From Sphingobacterium paucimobilis HER1398 (GTDB taxonomy: Bacteria > Bacteroidota > Bacteroidia > Sphingobacteriales > Sphingobacteriaceae), in assembly GCF_000416985.1 (NCBI RefSeq), contig NZ_ATDL01000001.1, positions 62,001 to 126,000 of the forward strand: a stretch of DNA of 64,000 bases, read 5' to 3'. Below are positions 7,283 through 17,849 of this stretch, piece by piece (position 1 is the first letter of the stretch; each line of letters opens with the position of its first letter). A program made the position numbers and the translations under genes. The notes beneath the pieces are model-generated. The model was not told the DNA's origin, did not search any database, and saw only the letters and a list, made by a program, of their open reading frames with translations.

Positions 7283-9403
7283 ATGTTTAGAAATTTAATA
7301 ATTGGATTAGCATTGATTTCAGTTGTAGCCTGCGGTTCAAAACCACGCGTACAGCTCGAAGAAGGGGGGATCAAGATCAAACCAACCTTGCAGCATGAGG
7401 TTATTGCAAAAGAAGTGGTTGGTATATTAGAGAACTTTAGTTATAAAAAAGTCGGAGCCAGTGATTCGCTTTCCAATATCGTTTTCAACAACTTGATAAA
7501 AATGATCGACCAGGGCAAAAATTACCTGCTCCAGTCTGATATTGAAGACATTAACAAATACAAAAACACCATTAGTCAAGACATGAAAAAAGGGGATCTT
7601 TCTGCTCCCTTCTATATTTTCAACATTTACTCCCAGCGCTACCTAGATGCTATGGAGTATGCACTGACTCAGGTAGATGTTGTCCATAATTTTGACAAAG
7701 ACGAAAACTATACCAATAATCGGGAAAAACTGAACTGGTTTAAGTCCGACGCAGAACTCAAAGATCAGTGGCGTAAAAGGGTAAAGCTAGACCTCTTGAA
7801 TCTTAAAATGACGACTGCGGATGGGAAAAACGAAGATGACAAACACAAAGAGACACTTCGCAAACGATACAATAATTTGATTTCTCAAGCAAAGAAAACG
7901 AATGCCAATGATGCATTCCAACTGATCATGTCCTCATTTACAGATGCCATCGACCCTCACACCACCTACTACAACCCTTCGTTTGCACAAGCATTCAATG
8001 AAGGCATGTCCAACACCTTGGAAGGAATAGGAGCACGTCTACAAATGGAAAATGAAATGGTCACCATTAAAGAGATCATTGCAGGTGGTCCAGCATTCAA
8101 AGAAAAAACCTTAAAAATGGATGACCGTATTATCGCTGTAGCTCAGGGCAATGATGGTGAGTTTGAAGATATCGTAGGCTGGAGACTAGATGCTGCAGTA
8201 GCAAAGATCAAAGGCTCTAAAGGTACGATCGTACGTTTAAAAATCCTTCCTGCAGGACAAGATATATCGGCCCAACCGACTATTGTAAAGTTGACCCGAG
8301 AAAAAATCGTCTTGGAAGAAGAATCTGCTAAAAAAAGTATTAAAACCGTAAAAGGAGATGATGGCAAAGATTACCGCATCGGGGTCATCAACCTACCTAA
8401 ATTCTATATTGATTTCGAAGGATATCGTAAAGGAGATCCAAATTACAAAAGCACGACACGTGATGTTCGTTTGATATTAGATTCTCTACGTAAAGAGAAT
8501 GTAGATGCTGTAGTTTTAGATTTACGCAACAACGGAGGAGGCTCCCTACAGGAGGCTATCGAACTTACAGGGCTATTCATCGACAAGGGTCCTGTTGTAC
8601 AAGTGCGTAGCACAAACAACCGTGTAGAAGTTGAACAAGACAAAGATCCTGGTGCTATATGGACAGGTCCATTCGGTGTAATCATCAACCGCTTCTCAGC
8701 TTCAGCCTCAGAAATTTTTGCAGGCGCAATCCAAGATTATGGTCGGGGGATTATTCTAGGCTCCACGTCTTACGGAAAAGGAACCGTACAATCCGCGGTA
8801 CAAATGTCCCGCTTTATCAGCCCTACAAATAAGTTGTTATTAAAAGCTGCAGGCGCTGACAAAGATGCAGACACGCCAACAGGCGCTCCCGAATTTGGGC
8901 AGATCAATGTTACTATTGGCAAGTTTTACCGTGTTAACGGAAGTAGTACACAACATAAAGGAGTCGATGCTGATGTCACATTTCCTACCCAATATGGAGC
9001 GGAAAAGTTCGGCGAAAGCTCAGAACCAGCAGCTCTTCCTTGGGATCAGATCAAAGGCACGACATTTAACAAGCTTGCAGACCTGAAAGGCACAACCAAA
9101 CAACTTCAGGATATCCATATGAAACGTATGGAAAAATCTCCAGAGTATAAGTTCTTATTAGAAGATATCGAAGAATTCAACAAATCTGACTCTATAGCGC
9201 AGATCAGCCTGAATCAAGAAAAACTCAAGAAAGAACGTGATGCCAACAAGGTAAAAAACAGAGCGCGTATCAACAAATTATTGGAAATACACAACATGCC
9301 ACTTTGGAAAGAGGGACAGCCACAGCCAAAAGTCGAATTTGATTTCATATTGGACGAGAGCATGAAAGTGATGAAGGATTATGTACAACTTGTAAAAAAA
9401 TAA
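7283..9403 (+). CDS. prc: C-terminal processing protease (Prc/Tsp, peptidase S41)
   Basis: Periplasmic tail-specific serine protease. The chosen ATG gives a lipoprotein signal (MFRNLIIGLALISVVAC, Cys17 in the lipobox); ATG 7259 and TTG 7241 are in-frame alternatives. The order is a helical N-terminal domain, a PDZ domain near FNEGMSNTLEGIGARLQMENE...GGPAF, then the S41 core. The core has LRNNGGGSLQEAIELTG, the serine within NRFSASASEIFAG and the lysine within TSYGKGTVQ (Ser-Lys dyad), and the Tsp-type C-terminal extension follows. About 707 residues is normal for the family. It ends in a strong intrinsic terminator. Likely roles are trimming of envelope proteins and peptidoglycan-enzyme control, by analogy with E. 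coli Prc. Confidence 0.93.
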   Translation: MFRNLIIGLALISVVACGSKPRVQLEEGGIKIKPTLQHEVIAKEVVGILENFSYKKVGASDSLSNIVFNNLIKMIDQGKNYLLQSDIEDINKYKNTISQDMKKGDLSAPFYIFNIYSQRYLDAMEYALTQVDVVHNFDKDENYTNNREKLNWFKSDAELKDQWRKRVKLDLLNLKMTTADGKNEDDKHKETLRKRYNNLISQAKKTNANDAFQLIMSSFTDAIDPHTTYYNPSFAQAFNEGMSNTLEGIGARLQMENEMVTIKEIIAGGPAFKEKTLKMDDRIIAVAQGNDGEFEDIVGWRLDAAVAKIKGSKGTIVRLKILPAGQDISAQPTIVKLTREKIVLEEESAKKSIKTVKGDDGKDYRIGVINLPKFYIDFEGYRKGDPNYKSTTRDVRLILDSLRKENVDAVVLDLRNNGGGSLQEAIELTGLFIDKGPVVQVRSTNNRVEVEQDKDPGAIWTGPFGVIINRFSASASEIFAGAIQDYGRGIILGSTSYGKGTVQSAVQMSRFISPTNKLLLKAAGADKDADTPTGAPEFGQINVTIGKFYRVNGSSTQHKGVDADVTFPTQYGAEKFGESSEPAALPWDQIKGTTFNKLADLKGTTKQLQDIHMKRMEKSPEYKFLLEDIEEFNKSDSIAQISLNQEKLKKERDANKVKNRARINKLLEIHNMPLWKEGQPQPKVEFDFILDESMKVMKDYVQLVKK

Positions 9404-9424
9404 AGTTAAATCTCATTTATAGCG

Positions 9425-9456
9425 AAAAGGGCATTTTCTGAAAATGCCCTTTTTTT
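9425..9456 (+). terminator. intrinsic terminator of prc
   Basis: A perfect 13-bp stem (AAAAGGGCATTTT with AAAATGCCCTTTT), a 3-nt loop, and T-residues continuing to 9456. It lies 21 bp after the prc stop. Confidence 0.92.
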
Positions 9457-9569
9457 ATCGTGTTCTTCTCAACATAACAAATCCATATGACTAAACCCGC
9501 TACAACTACTAGCCAAGTAAATATTGCATCATCTACAATTATATATTTTATTTTTTTAAAAAAAATATA

Positions 9570-9577
9570 TACTTTTG
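9570..9577 (+). promoter_or_regulatory. candidate -7 box for the secreted-protein operon
   Basis: TACTTTTG matches TAnnTTTG exactly about 100 nt before the ATG at 9679. It is preceded by a very A+T-rich, self-complementary tract (9541-9570). There is no clear -33 TTG. Confidence 0.4.
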
Positions 9578-9678
9578 ACAAGGAAAGAAGGTTCCAAAAG
9601 GCAAACAATGAGCATTCCTAGGCACCTATATGAAAAACGTATATTATTAACTACTTCGTTTATTTTTTGAAGAGCGAT

Positions 9679-11235
9679 ATGCAAAGAGTGCGCATATGTA
9701 ATAACTACATGATTATACTTACTTTGCTATTATACGGGCCCCAGATGGGGCGTGGGCAAACAAGAGCGTATTTGACTGGAGCTGTAAACCCTAGCAGCAA
9801 TAGCGGAATATACAACAGCGGCCTGTTAGGCACTGGCGGGGCTAAATTAGATAATCCTGAACATGCTGCCAACGCAACAGAAAATACATATGCATCCTTA
9901 AGAGCAGAGAAGGTGATTGCGTTAGGTTTACCTCTAGGACAAGGTGATGTGAGACTCCATATAAGAAATACAGGTAACAATCATCTACAAATCAATAAGC
10001 CAGTTTATTTTAAGCTGAAGGAAAAACCAACAACACAAGGTCTTTCTATTGACTTGGGTACTTTATTAGGACTCGTCGAAGGGGTTTCAATAAAAGGTGA
10101 ATTATTTGCTGGTGCTACCAACCCTACTTCAGGCATTTTTCCCAACCCTAATTTTGGTACACCTCTGCCAAACACGAAAGATCAACTCTTGATAGATAAA
10201 CATGGTGAATACTATCTATCGGTCATTCCGCCAATGGGACAGACATTTAACGCCGCTCGTCTAAGTGTAGAAATGCCAAATACTGTTCTTACGGTGGTAG
10301 ATATATCATCTACTACACTTAGAGTATACAACGTATTTCAACTTGAAACAGGAACAGTTTGTGATCTTAAACCAATATTCACCGATCCAGGAGAACAAAG
10401 TGGCCTCAATGTTAATTTATCTGCTATAAAACTATTGAATCTTGGTAAAATTCTAACTAATCCATCAAACGCTATTGATGACGATAAAACCTCGTTTTCA
10501 GCATTAACCCCTGGATTATTATCTGTTGGCAACTACGTTTCACAAACTTTCTTTTTCAATCATTTAGCAACTGCTATTGACAAGGTGAGGTTTAGAGTGT
10601 CATTACCAGTAGGCTTGTTGAATGTTGCTCTATTAAATAGCATTAGCTTTCAGGCATACGATGTTGAATCATCAGTTGGATCGCCAATCCAATTAAGTGA
10701 AGATATTCTTGGATTAGACTTGTTGGGTATTCCTGTATTAGGTGATAATTATACCATTCCTATGGAGTTTACTATTAGACCAAATCAGAGGTTTGATAGA
10801 ATAAAAGTCAGATTTAATACAACATTGGACATTGGAGGTGGCATTTTAGCCGGAAGTTTGAGAATCCACGATGTTTCTCTTGCTCCCTCTGCACCAGAAG
10901 TTTCAGGAATGGAATCCGCTCAACCTAAAAACACCACTATATGCGAAGGAGATCAAGCAAAGTTCTCAGTTATTGCTGTCCAAACAGGAGACAGAACACT
11001 AACCTACCAGTGGCAATATTTAAATGAAAAAACTTGGTCAGATATCTCTGGAGCGAATTTACAGGAAGTAACATTGCCTAATGTGTCATTAAGCGATGAT
11101 GGAAGAAGGTACAGAGTAGCAATTACCGGAGGGAATCAAAGTTGTCCGCAAACAATTTACTCCGCTGATGCTGTGCTCAATGTTACTCCCAAGCTAGGCA
11201 AACCGCACGTTACTATAACAAATGTAATAAACTAA
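9679..11235 (+). CDS. secreted Ig-like-domain protein, first of a three-gene surface operon
   Basis: About 518 residues with a signal peptide (hydrophobic MIILTLLLYGPQ then GRGQ). An in-frame TTG at 9667 and an ATG at 9709 are alternative starts. The middle is beta-rich without a recognised enzyme motif. Residues ~410-505 form an Ig-like domain (TICEGDQAKFSVIAVQTGDRTLTYQWQY, DDGRRYRVAI, paired cysteines ICEG and SCPQ) like those in Bacteroidota adhesins. The tail reads LGKPHVTITNVIN, nearly repeated at the end of the next protein. It has no T9SS sorting domain of its own. It lies 29 bp ahead of the next gene. It probably works with the downstream type B cargo protein; the function is unknown. 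Confidence 0.75.
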   Translation: MQRVRICNNYMIILTLLLYGPQMGRGQTRAYLTGAVNPSSNSGIYNSGLLGTGGAKLDNPEHAANATENTYASLRAEKVIALGLPLGQGDVRLHIRNTGNNHLQINKPVYFKLKEKPTTQGLSIDLGTLLGLVEGVSIKGELFAGATNPTSGIFPNPNFGTPLPNTKDQLLIDKHGEYYLSVIPPMGQTFNAARLSVEMPNTVLTVVDISSTTLRVYNVFQLETGTVCDLKPIFTDPGEQSGLNVNLSAIKLLNLGKILTNPSNAIDDDKTSFSALTPGLLSVGNYVSQTFFFNHLATAIDKVRFRVSLPVGLLNVALLNSISFQAYDVESSVGSPIQLSEDILGLDLLGIPVLGDNYTIPMEFTIRPNQRFDRIKVRFNTTLDIGGGILAGSLRIHDVSLAPSAPEVSGMESAQPKNTTICEGDQAKFSVIAVQTGDRTLTYQWQYLNEKTWSDISGANLQEVTLPNVSLSDDGRRYRVAITGGNQSCPQTIYSADAVLNVTPKLGKPHVTITNVIN

Positions 11236-11264
11236 GACATTACCAAACTTCAAAAATAACCCCT

Positions 11265-12368
11265 ATGAAAACAATGAAAATGATTAAAACAGGGCTAGTG
11301 GCTTTGTTTTTATCGACAACAGGTAGCACCTTTGGACAAACAAACAACGGAACAATTGATAAAGGCCCGTTAAAGGTTGGCCCGACATCTCCACACGGAG
11401 CTACTGAAAGAGAAACATTATTAGGATTAAGTGGTAACGCTTCAAATGCAAATTTCACTAATCAAACAAAAAAACAATATGAGGAAGCAAATGCTGTACT
11501 TTTCTATAACCCAAATAACCCTGGCTCGGGATTGACGCTCGTTGCTAGTAGACAGGAAGATTTTACTGGAATTACGCCGGCGCCGACGAGAGCGGCACAG
11601 GATTTTACGCATTATCGTTGGACATATATGGGACAGGATAATAGTGTAATAAAAGATGGAACAACTTATAATGCAGAACTTAATGCAACAGAAGGTTGGC
11701 TGAAAGAATATTTAGCTACAAATGACAACAAACTTTCTGTTACAGGCTTAACACAAGGCTATCATTATTTCAAAGTGCAGGGATATATTGTTCCAGCTGG
11801 AACTACTCTAAATGAAACCTGTATGCAATACTCAGAAACATTTGTAGTATTCGTTCTTCCGCAATTAACAGTTGATGCCAAGCGTGCTGATGGAGGAAAG
11901 GGTGTCTTACAATATTGTGAGACAGAAGCTTCAGACCAAGACAATGTGGAGCTCCAAGCAGATATTAAATATGATGGGTATACTGGCTCTCCTACTTTAG
12001 AAAGCTTCGAATTAAAATATACTTGGTATTCTGTAAAAGCGGATGCTAGAGGAAATTACTCTACCATTGATGCCACCAAAGTTGATCTTGCAGGAGCTGA
12101 ACAACGAGCAAGCAATGATGTTACAAGTATAAGTAATAGCTTCTCTCCTAGCATAGCAGAAGTGGGAAAATATAAATTTTTTGTGGAAGTAGAATACACA
12201 GTAAAAGAAAGGACTTATGATGGGGCTGAAACATCTAATGCTCGTAAACGTACTTATGCACTTTACCGTGGATGGGTCGGTGGGACTGATCAAAATAGCG
12301 CGACCGAAGTATTTGTTACTCCTGCTCCAGGTAAACCACACATTACTATTGAAGCTGTTCAAGATTAA
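11265..12368 (+). CDS. secreted protein of unknown function, second of the surface operon
   Basis: A 367-residue protein with a signal peptide (about residues 1-25, MKTMKMIKTGLVALFLST...FGQ). The mature protein is beta-rich with Ig/PKD-like strands (THYRWTYMGQDNSVIKDGTTY, LTYTWYSVKADARGNYS), and cysteines occur as LNETCMQYS and LQYCETEASD. Its tail PGKPHITIEAVQD closely matches the tail of the preceding protein (GKPH[VI]TI), which suggests paralogy or a shared assembly or recognition element. It sits 29 bp after the first gene and 27 bp before the third. No T9SS domain was found. The function is unknown. Confidence 0.72.
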   Translation: MKTMKMIKTGLVALFLSTTGSTFGQTNNGTIDKGPLKVGPTSPHGATERETLLGLSGNASNANFTNQTKKQYEEANAVLFYNPNNPGSGLTLVASRQEDFTGITPAPTRAAQDFTHYRWTYMGQDNSVIKDGTTYNAELNATEGWLKEYLATNDNKLSVTGLTQGYHYFKVQGYIVPAGTTLNETCMQYSETFVVFVLPQLTVDAKRADGGKGVLQYCETEASDQDNVELQADIKYDGYTGSPTLESFELKYTWYSVKADARGNYSTIDATKVDLAGAEQRASNDVTSISNSFSPSIAEVGKYKFFVEVEYTVKERTYDGAETSNARKRTYALYRGWVGGTDQNSATEVFVTPAPGKPHITIEAVQD

Positions 12369-12395
12369 TACTGCACTTCAATTCTAATTTACTAT

Positions 12396-13349
12396 ATGCA
12401 TCGTCTGTCCTTAATCCTAAACATTTTGATACTGCTATTTTTAGCAGCATCAAAATGCCTTATGGCACAACAAGGACAGACCCTGCGTATTATAAAAGGT
12501 AAAAAAGTAACCCTGCGTGCAGATGCCACACATGCGGCCTCCTTCATCTGGTTCAAAAATGGTGAACCTATAAATGGTTCGCATGACCAGCGTATTATCG
12601 TGACTGATGCCGCTATATATACCGTTATTGCTCTCGGTGAAGACTGCAACTCCGATATTTCCGATCCGGTTGAAATCATCTTCGACCCTACAGAAGAAGA
12701 AAAGCTAGTCGACATCGAGATCCGTAATCTTCCCGACAAGACAACTATATGGAAAGATCAATCCTTCAACCAACAGCTACTAGTGCTGAATAACAGTGAC
12801 AACACCGCCAATGAACTGATTGTTGAATTCGAAATCCCCAAGCAGTTAGTCTATGTGGATGCTTTGTCTGTTCTAGGCACCTCCATTTCTTTCGATAACC
12901 AAAGAGGTCGGTTAGTTTGGAAAATCGATGAGCTCAAAGCTCACGCAGCCCTTAGCCAATGGATACAACTAAAAGGTGTGCAGGCTGGTGAAGCCATAAC
13001 TATAACTAAGGTAAGCGCTAAGCAAAAGGAAGGTAACCTCAACAACAACCAATCACACGCTACTATAAAAATAGTCAATTTCTTTATCCCCAATGTTTTT
13101 ACTCCGAATGGTGATGGCAAAAATGACACCTTCGAGATTATTGGTCTTGAATTGTTCAAAACAGCTGAATTACGCGTTTTTAACCGATTCGGGTTCGAAG
13201 TATATTACGCTCAAAACTACAGAAATAATTGGAACGGGCAGGGATTGAATGATGGAACTTACTTCTATTACCTAAAATTTGAAGATGAAACTAGGCAAAC
13301 CCACATCAACAAAGGATACGTGACCATACTTCGCGATCGATATTATTAA
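12396..13349 (+). CDS. T9SS type B cargo protein with gliding-motility-associated C-terminal domain
   Basis: A 317-residue secreted protein: signal peptide (to about residue 24, CLMAQQ), an Ig-like segment (TLRADATHAASFIWFKNGEPINGS), a DUF11-like repeat around residues 110-225, and at the C-terminus the gliding-associated/CHU_C domain. That domain is recognised by FIPNVFTPNGDGKNDTF, LRVFNRFGFEVYYAQNY, NNWNGQGLNDGTYFYYL and GYVTILR. It directs export by the type IX secretion system and surface attachment in Bacteroidota. As last gene of the trio it may anchor or co-assemble the two proteins encoded upstream (inference). No T9SS machinery genes lie in this window. Confidence 0.88.
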   Translation: MHRLSLILNILILLFLAASKCLMAQQGQTLRIIKGKKVTLRADATHAASFIWFKNGEPINGSHDQRIIVTDAAIYTVIALGEDCNSDISDPVEIIFDPTEEEKLVDIEIRNLPDKTTIWKDQSFNQQLLVLNNSDNTANELIVEFEIPKQLVYVDALSVLGTSISFDNQRGRLVWKIDELKAHAALSQWIQLKGVQAGEAITITKVSAKQKEGNLNNNQSHATIKIVNFFIPNVFTPNGDGKNDTFEIIGLELFKTAELRVFNRFGFEVYYAQNYRNNWNGQGLNDGTYFYYLKFEDETRQTHINKGYVTILRDRYY

Positions 13350-13633
13350 CCTCTCTAAGCGAATCACACTGACAACACATGGCTTCTGACAGAAAGCCAG
13401 ATGGCATTAGAGTCTTATTGAAATTAGCTAAAAGTAGCTGTTAAAACAAAAGAGAGAACTAGCTTAAAGAATCAGTATATACCAATAAGTTTAAAACAAA
13501 AGCTCCAACGCTAACACTTATCACTGGAAAGACATATTCAGGGCTTACCGCCTAACATAACTACTTACGCTGGGTTATGGAAAGGCTTGGACGAAAAATC
13601 CACCGAGGCCCTTTAAAATTAATTTATATAAAA
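13350..13633. other. intergenic stretch between the surface operon and pgi, minor repeats only
   Basis: Convergent intergenic region with no convincing gene. It holds a 6-bp hairpin at 13380-13399 (TGGCTT/AAGCCA), a second at 13555-13578 (CATAAC/GTTATG), and the 12-mer TTAAAACAAAAG twice (13441-13452 and 13491-13502). No stem is followed by a proper T-run, so no terminator is assigned. Confidence 0.5.
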
Positions 13634-15355
<1,722 letters not shown>

Positions 15356-15373
15356 TTAATTACACACCCTCCA

Positions 15374-15408
15374 TTAATCCTTAACCATTAACAATTAATC
15401 CTTACCTT
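15374..15408. repeat. heptameric TTAAnnn repeat in the prfB promoter
   Basis: Five consecutive 7-bp units related to TTAAYCC (the first is TTAATCC, the fourth is an exact copy of it) occupy the -10 to -45 region of prfB and run into its -7 box. Confidence 0.4.
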
Positions 15409-15410
15409 TG
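15403..15410 (+). promoter_or_regulatory. -7 promoter box of prfB
   Basis: TACCTTTG matches TAnnTTTG exactly and ends 5 nt before the ATG at 15416. The predicted transcription start is therefore at or within a base of the start codon. There is no clear -33 TTG. Confidence 0.5.
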
Positions 15411-15415
15411 AATCT

Positions 15416-16499
15416 ATGACCAGAGAACAAATTCAGGACTTGAGGGATAGAGTAACTTCCCTAAGGAGGCATCTTTGACATCGATGTCAAAAAAGCAGAA
15501 ATAACAGATGCCACAGAAATAACATTACAACCAACTTTTTGGGATCACCCAAAGGAAGCAGAAAAAGTGCTTCACGGGATTAAAAACCTAAAAATATGGA
15601 CAGACCATTTTGACCAAGTCTTGGCTTCTGTCGAAGACCTCGGCATTATGTTTGAATTCTTCCAAGCGGGTGATGCCAGCGAACAAGACGTACAAGAACA
15701 ATATGAGATCGCATTAAACAATGTCGAGGAACTCGAGTTCAAGAACATGTTAAGTGCAGACGAAGACCAATTGGATGCCATTCTACAGATTACCGCTGGT
15801 GCTGGTGGAACCGAATCCTGCGACTGGGCCGCTATGTTGATGCGTATGTACATTATGTGGGGAGAAAAACACGGCTGCAAAGTCACAGAGCAAGACTATC
15901 AGGAAGGTGATGTAGCGGGTATAAAAACCGTAACATTGCAGTTTTCCGGCAACTTCGCCTATGGATATCTCAAGGGAGAAAATGGCGTACATCGGCTAGT
16001 CCGGATCTCACCCTTTGACTCCAATGCCAAACGCCACACTTCGTTTGCCTCCGTGTATGTCTATCCTCTTGTTGATGACAACATCGAGATCGACGTAAAA
16101 GACTCTGAGATAGAATGGGACACGTTCCGGGCAGGCGGAGCCGGAGGACAGAATGTCAACAAAGTGGAAACAGCGGTAAGATTACACCACAAACCAACAG
16201 GCATCATCATCAAAAATCAAGAGTCCAGATCGCAGCTACAAAATAAAGAGAACGCTTTTCGTTTACTAAAATCTCAACTCTATGAAATAGAAATGCGAAA
16301 ACGTCAAGAAGCAACCGCTGCTATCGAAGGCTCGAAGAAAAAAATAGAATGGGGATCGCAGATACGCAACTACGTACTACATCCCTACAAGCTCATTAAA
16401 GATCTACGCACCAATACAGAGACATCCAATACACAGGCTGTACTCGATGGTGACCTTGATGAATTCCTAAAAGCTTATTTGATGGAATTTGGAGGATAA
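15416..16499 (+). CDS. prfB: peptide chain release factor 2, with programmed +1 frameshift
   Basis: RF2 terminates translation at UGA and UAA. The gene is in two frames. A 20-codon first part ([20 protein letters not shown]) stops at UGA 15476-15478. The +1 frame resumes at GAC 15477 ([11 protein letters not shown]...) and runs to 16499, for about 360 residues in all. The shift site CTT TGA C is preceded by AGGAGG (15464-15469) at the classic 3-nt spacing, so the frameshift is programmed autoregulation, not a defect. Domain marks are the GGQ loop ([21 protein letters not shown]) for peptidyl-tRNA hydrolysis and the SPF tripeptide ([19 protein letters not shown]) for UGA recognition. It converges with dcd; a shared hairpin follows. 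Confidence 0.96.
15464..15479 (+). promoter_or_regulatory. prfB programmed frameshift site
   Basis: Sequence AGGAGG-CAT-CTT-TGA-C. The internal Shine-Dalgarno-like AGGAGG, slippery CTT and weak UGA-C stop match the known RF2 frameshift cassette. Low RF2 lets the ribosome pause at UGA and slip +1, restoring synthesis. Confidence 0.93.
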
Positions 16500-16500
16500 A

Positions 16501-16536
16501 GATGCGGAAGGATGCTAAAAAGCATTCTTCCACATC
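16501..16536. terminator. hairpin between convergent prfB and dcd
   Basis: A 16-bp stem with two mismatches (GATGCGGAAG... with ...CTTCCACATC) and an AAAA loop. It begins 2 nt after the prfB stop and overlaps the last codons of dcd. Only a weak T-run follows, so it may act as a bidirectional terminator or 3'-end stabiliser. Confidence 0.6.
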
Positions 16537-17051
16537 ATACTTTCCACAGGACGGATCGTCTTATTGTTATACTTAGCATTACCTTTGCTATTGTAGAATG
16601 TTTCTATATCTCCCTCTACAACAAAGTAAATCAGCTGCCCTATAGGCATTCCCGCATAAACGCGGACAGGCTGTGCAACCGAGATCTCTAACGTCCACGT
16701 ATTGCAAAAACCCACATCACCTTTTCCCGCGGTAGCATGTATGTCGATTCCAAGGCGGCCCGTACTTGACTTACCCTCCAAAAAAGGCACATGCCCATGC
16801 GTTTCTGTATATTCTATAGTAACCCCTAGATACAGGGTGCCCGGCTCTAGGACATATCCCTCTTCGGGGATCTCAAAATGAGTAATCTCATTATGCTTTT
16901 TCGCATCCAGCACCGTGTCTTTATAAGTTGCCAAATACTTGCCCAGATGTACATCGTACGAGTTTGTACCCAAACATTTACGATCAAAAGGTTCGATAAC
17001 GATGGTTCCGTTTTCGATTTCCTCTAATATTCTTTTATCCGATAATATCAT
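16515..17051 (-). CDS. dcd: dCTP deaminase
   Basis: Converts dCTP to dUTP and ammonia, feeding dUMP and thymidylate synthesis. The 178 residues match the Dcd/dUTPase trimer family. Recognisable parts are MILSDKRILEEIENG at the N-terminus, FDRKCLGTNSYDVHLG, the FLEGKSSTGRLGIDIHATAGKGDVGF core with the catalytic Glu (LEVSV-like TLEISVAQPVRVYAGMPIGQLIYF follows), and the C-terminal lid. It is a single gene with a textbook Bacteroidota promoter upstream (17090-17120). The bifunctional dCTP deaminase/dUTPase form cannot be ruled out from motifs alone. Confidence 0.95.
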   Translation of the reverse strand: MILSDKRILEEIENGTIVIEPFDRKCLGTNSYDVHLGKYLATYKDTVLDAKKHNEITHFEIPEEGYVLEPGTLYLGVTIEYTETHGHVPFLEGKSSTGRLGIDIHATAGKGDVGFCNTWTLEISVAQPVRVYAGMPIGQLIYFVVEGDIETFYNSKGNAKYNNKTIRPVESMMWKNAF

Positions 17052-17089
17052 ATAGAATTGTCAAACAGTCAGGATTACCGACTGGACAC

Positions 17090-17120
17090 CAAAAATACGG
17101 TATTGCCTGACATCTAGCAA
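17090..17120 (-). promoter_or_regulatory. dcd promoter
   Basis: Minus-strand TTG (17118-17120), 20-nt spacer, TATTTTTG (17090-17097). This fits the Bacteroidota pattern TTG-N17-23-TAnnTTTG exactly, about 40 nt before the dcd start. Confidence 0.7.
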
Positions 17121-17152
17121 GTTTTTTCCGATAGACTTTTACAAGAAGACTC

Positions 17153-17183
17153 TTGCTCTTTATTTTTTTACTTCCTACTTTTG
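17153..17183 (+). promoter_or_regulatory. promoter of the phosphopantetheinyl transferase gene
   Basis: TTG (17153-17155), 20-nt spacer, TACTTTTG (17176-17183), fitting TTG-N17-23-TAnnTTTG. It gives a leader of about 20 nt before the ATG at 17209. Confidence 0.7.
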
Positions 17184-17208
17184 ATTTCTAACCCCTAATT
17201 TTTAAAAT

Positions 17209-17847
17209 ATGGCTTTGGTATATCTCCGTGAATTAGACAGTGCGACAAAGTTTGCAATATGGAAAATTGAGGAATCCGCCGAGGAGCTATTAAGCAAATT
17301 GCAGCTGGATGACAATGAAAAGGAACGCCTCCGCAATTTAAGTAAAGGAAAAAGAACACTACACTGGTTAGCCACGCGTGTATTATTGCGTTACCTTTTA
17401 CAAACCGATGAATATATACATTGTCCCTCAGACTCAAACGGCAAACCCTATCTGCCAGATTATCCGTACAAAGTTTCACTGACGCATTCCTTCGACTATG
17501 CAGGAGTCATGCTCAGTACCAAAGGCGAGTGCGGCATGGACCTCGAAATTGTAAAAGACAAGGTACTCCGTATAAAAGAGAAATTTTTAAAACCAAACGA
17601 ACTGACCTTCATCAGTACAGAGCAGGAAATCTTACAGCTATACGCTTGCTGGTGCGCAAAAGAAGCAGTCTACAAGCTTCAGGGCAATAAAGGAGTATCC
17701 TTTTTGCACGATATGACAATACGCCCGTTCAATTATAAAGCACAAGGGGTAATGACCCTTGATTTACATAAAGACGGTAAGACATCTACCTTTCAGGTAT
17801 ATTACGAACAGTTTCAAAATTATATGTTAGGGTACGCTGTAGGATAG
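17209..17847 (+). CDS. 4'-phosphopantetheinyl transferase (Sfp type)
   Basis: Moves the phosphopantetheine arm from CoA to acyl, aryl or peptidyl carrier proteins. The 212-residue length fits the Sfp/AcpT superfamily. The Mg-binding signature is CGMDLEIVKDKV (GxDxE type), followed by FLKPNELTFI and LYACWCAKEAVYKLQG (the WxxKEAxxK motif); the N-terminal KGKRTLHWLATRVLLRYLL region binds CoA. No polyketide or peptide synthetase cluster is nearby, so its target may be the fatty-acid carrier protein or a distant secondary-metabolite system. Its stop lies 2 bp from the stop of the convergent AI-2E gene. Confidence 0.9.
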   Translation: MALVYLRELDSATKFAIWKIEESAEELLSKLQLDDNEKERLRNLSKGKRTLHWLATRVLLRYLLQTDEYIHCPSDSNGKPYLPDYPYKVSLTHSFDYAGVMLSTKGECGMDLEIVKDKVLRIKEKFLKPNELTFISTEQEILQLYACWCAKEAVYKLQGNKGVSFLHDMTIRPFNYKAQGVMTLDLHKDGKTSTFQVYYEQFQNYMLGYAVG

Positions 17848-17849
17848 GA

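Noticed and set aside
9417-9608. 63-codon minus-strand frame with a hydrophobic stretch
   Set aside because: It spans the perfect prc terminator and A+T-rich sequence; no start context.
12012-12362. 116-codon minus-strand frame
   Set aside because: A shadow of the second secreted-protein gene, which has a signal peptide and normal codon use.
15476-15478. Premature stop making prfB a pseudogene
   Set aside because: The UGA lies in a textbook programmed frameshift cassette and the frame continues intact.
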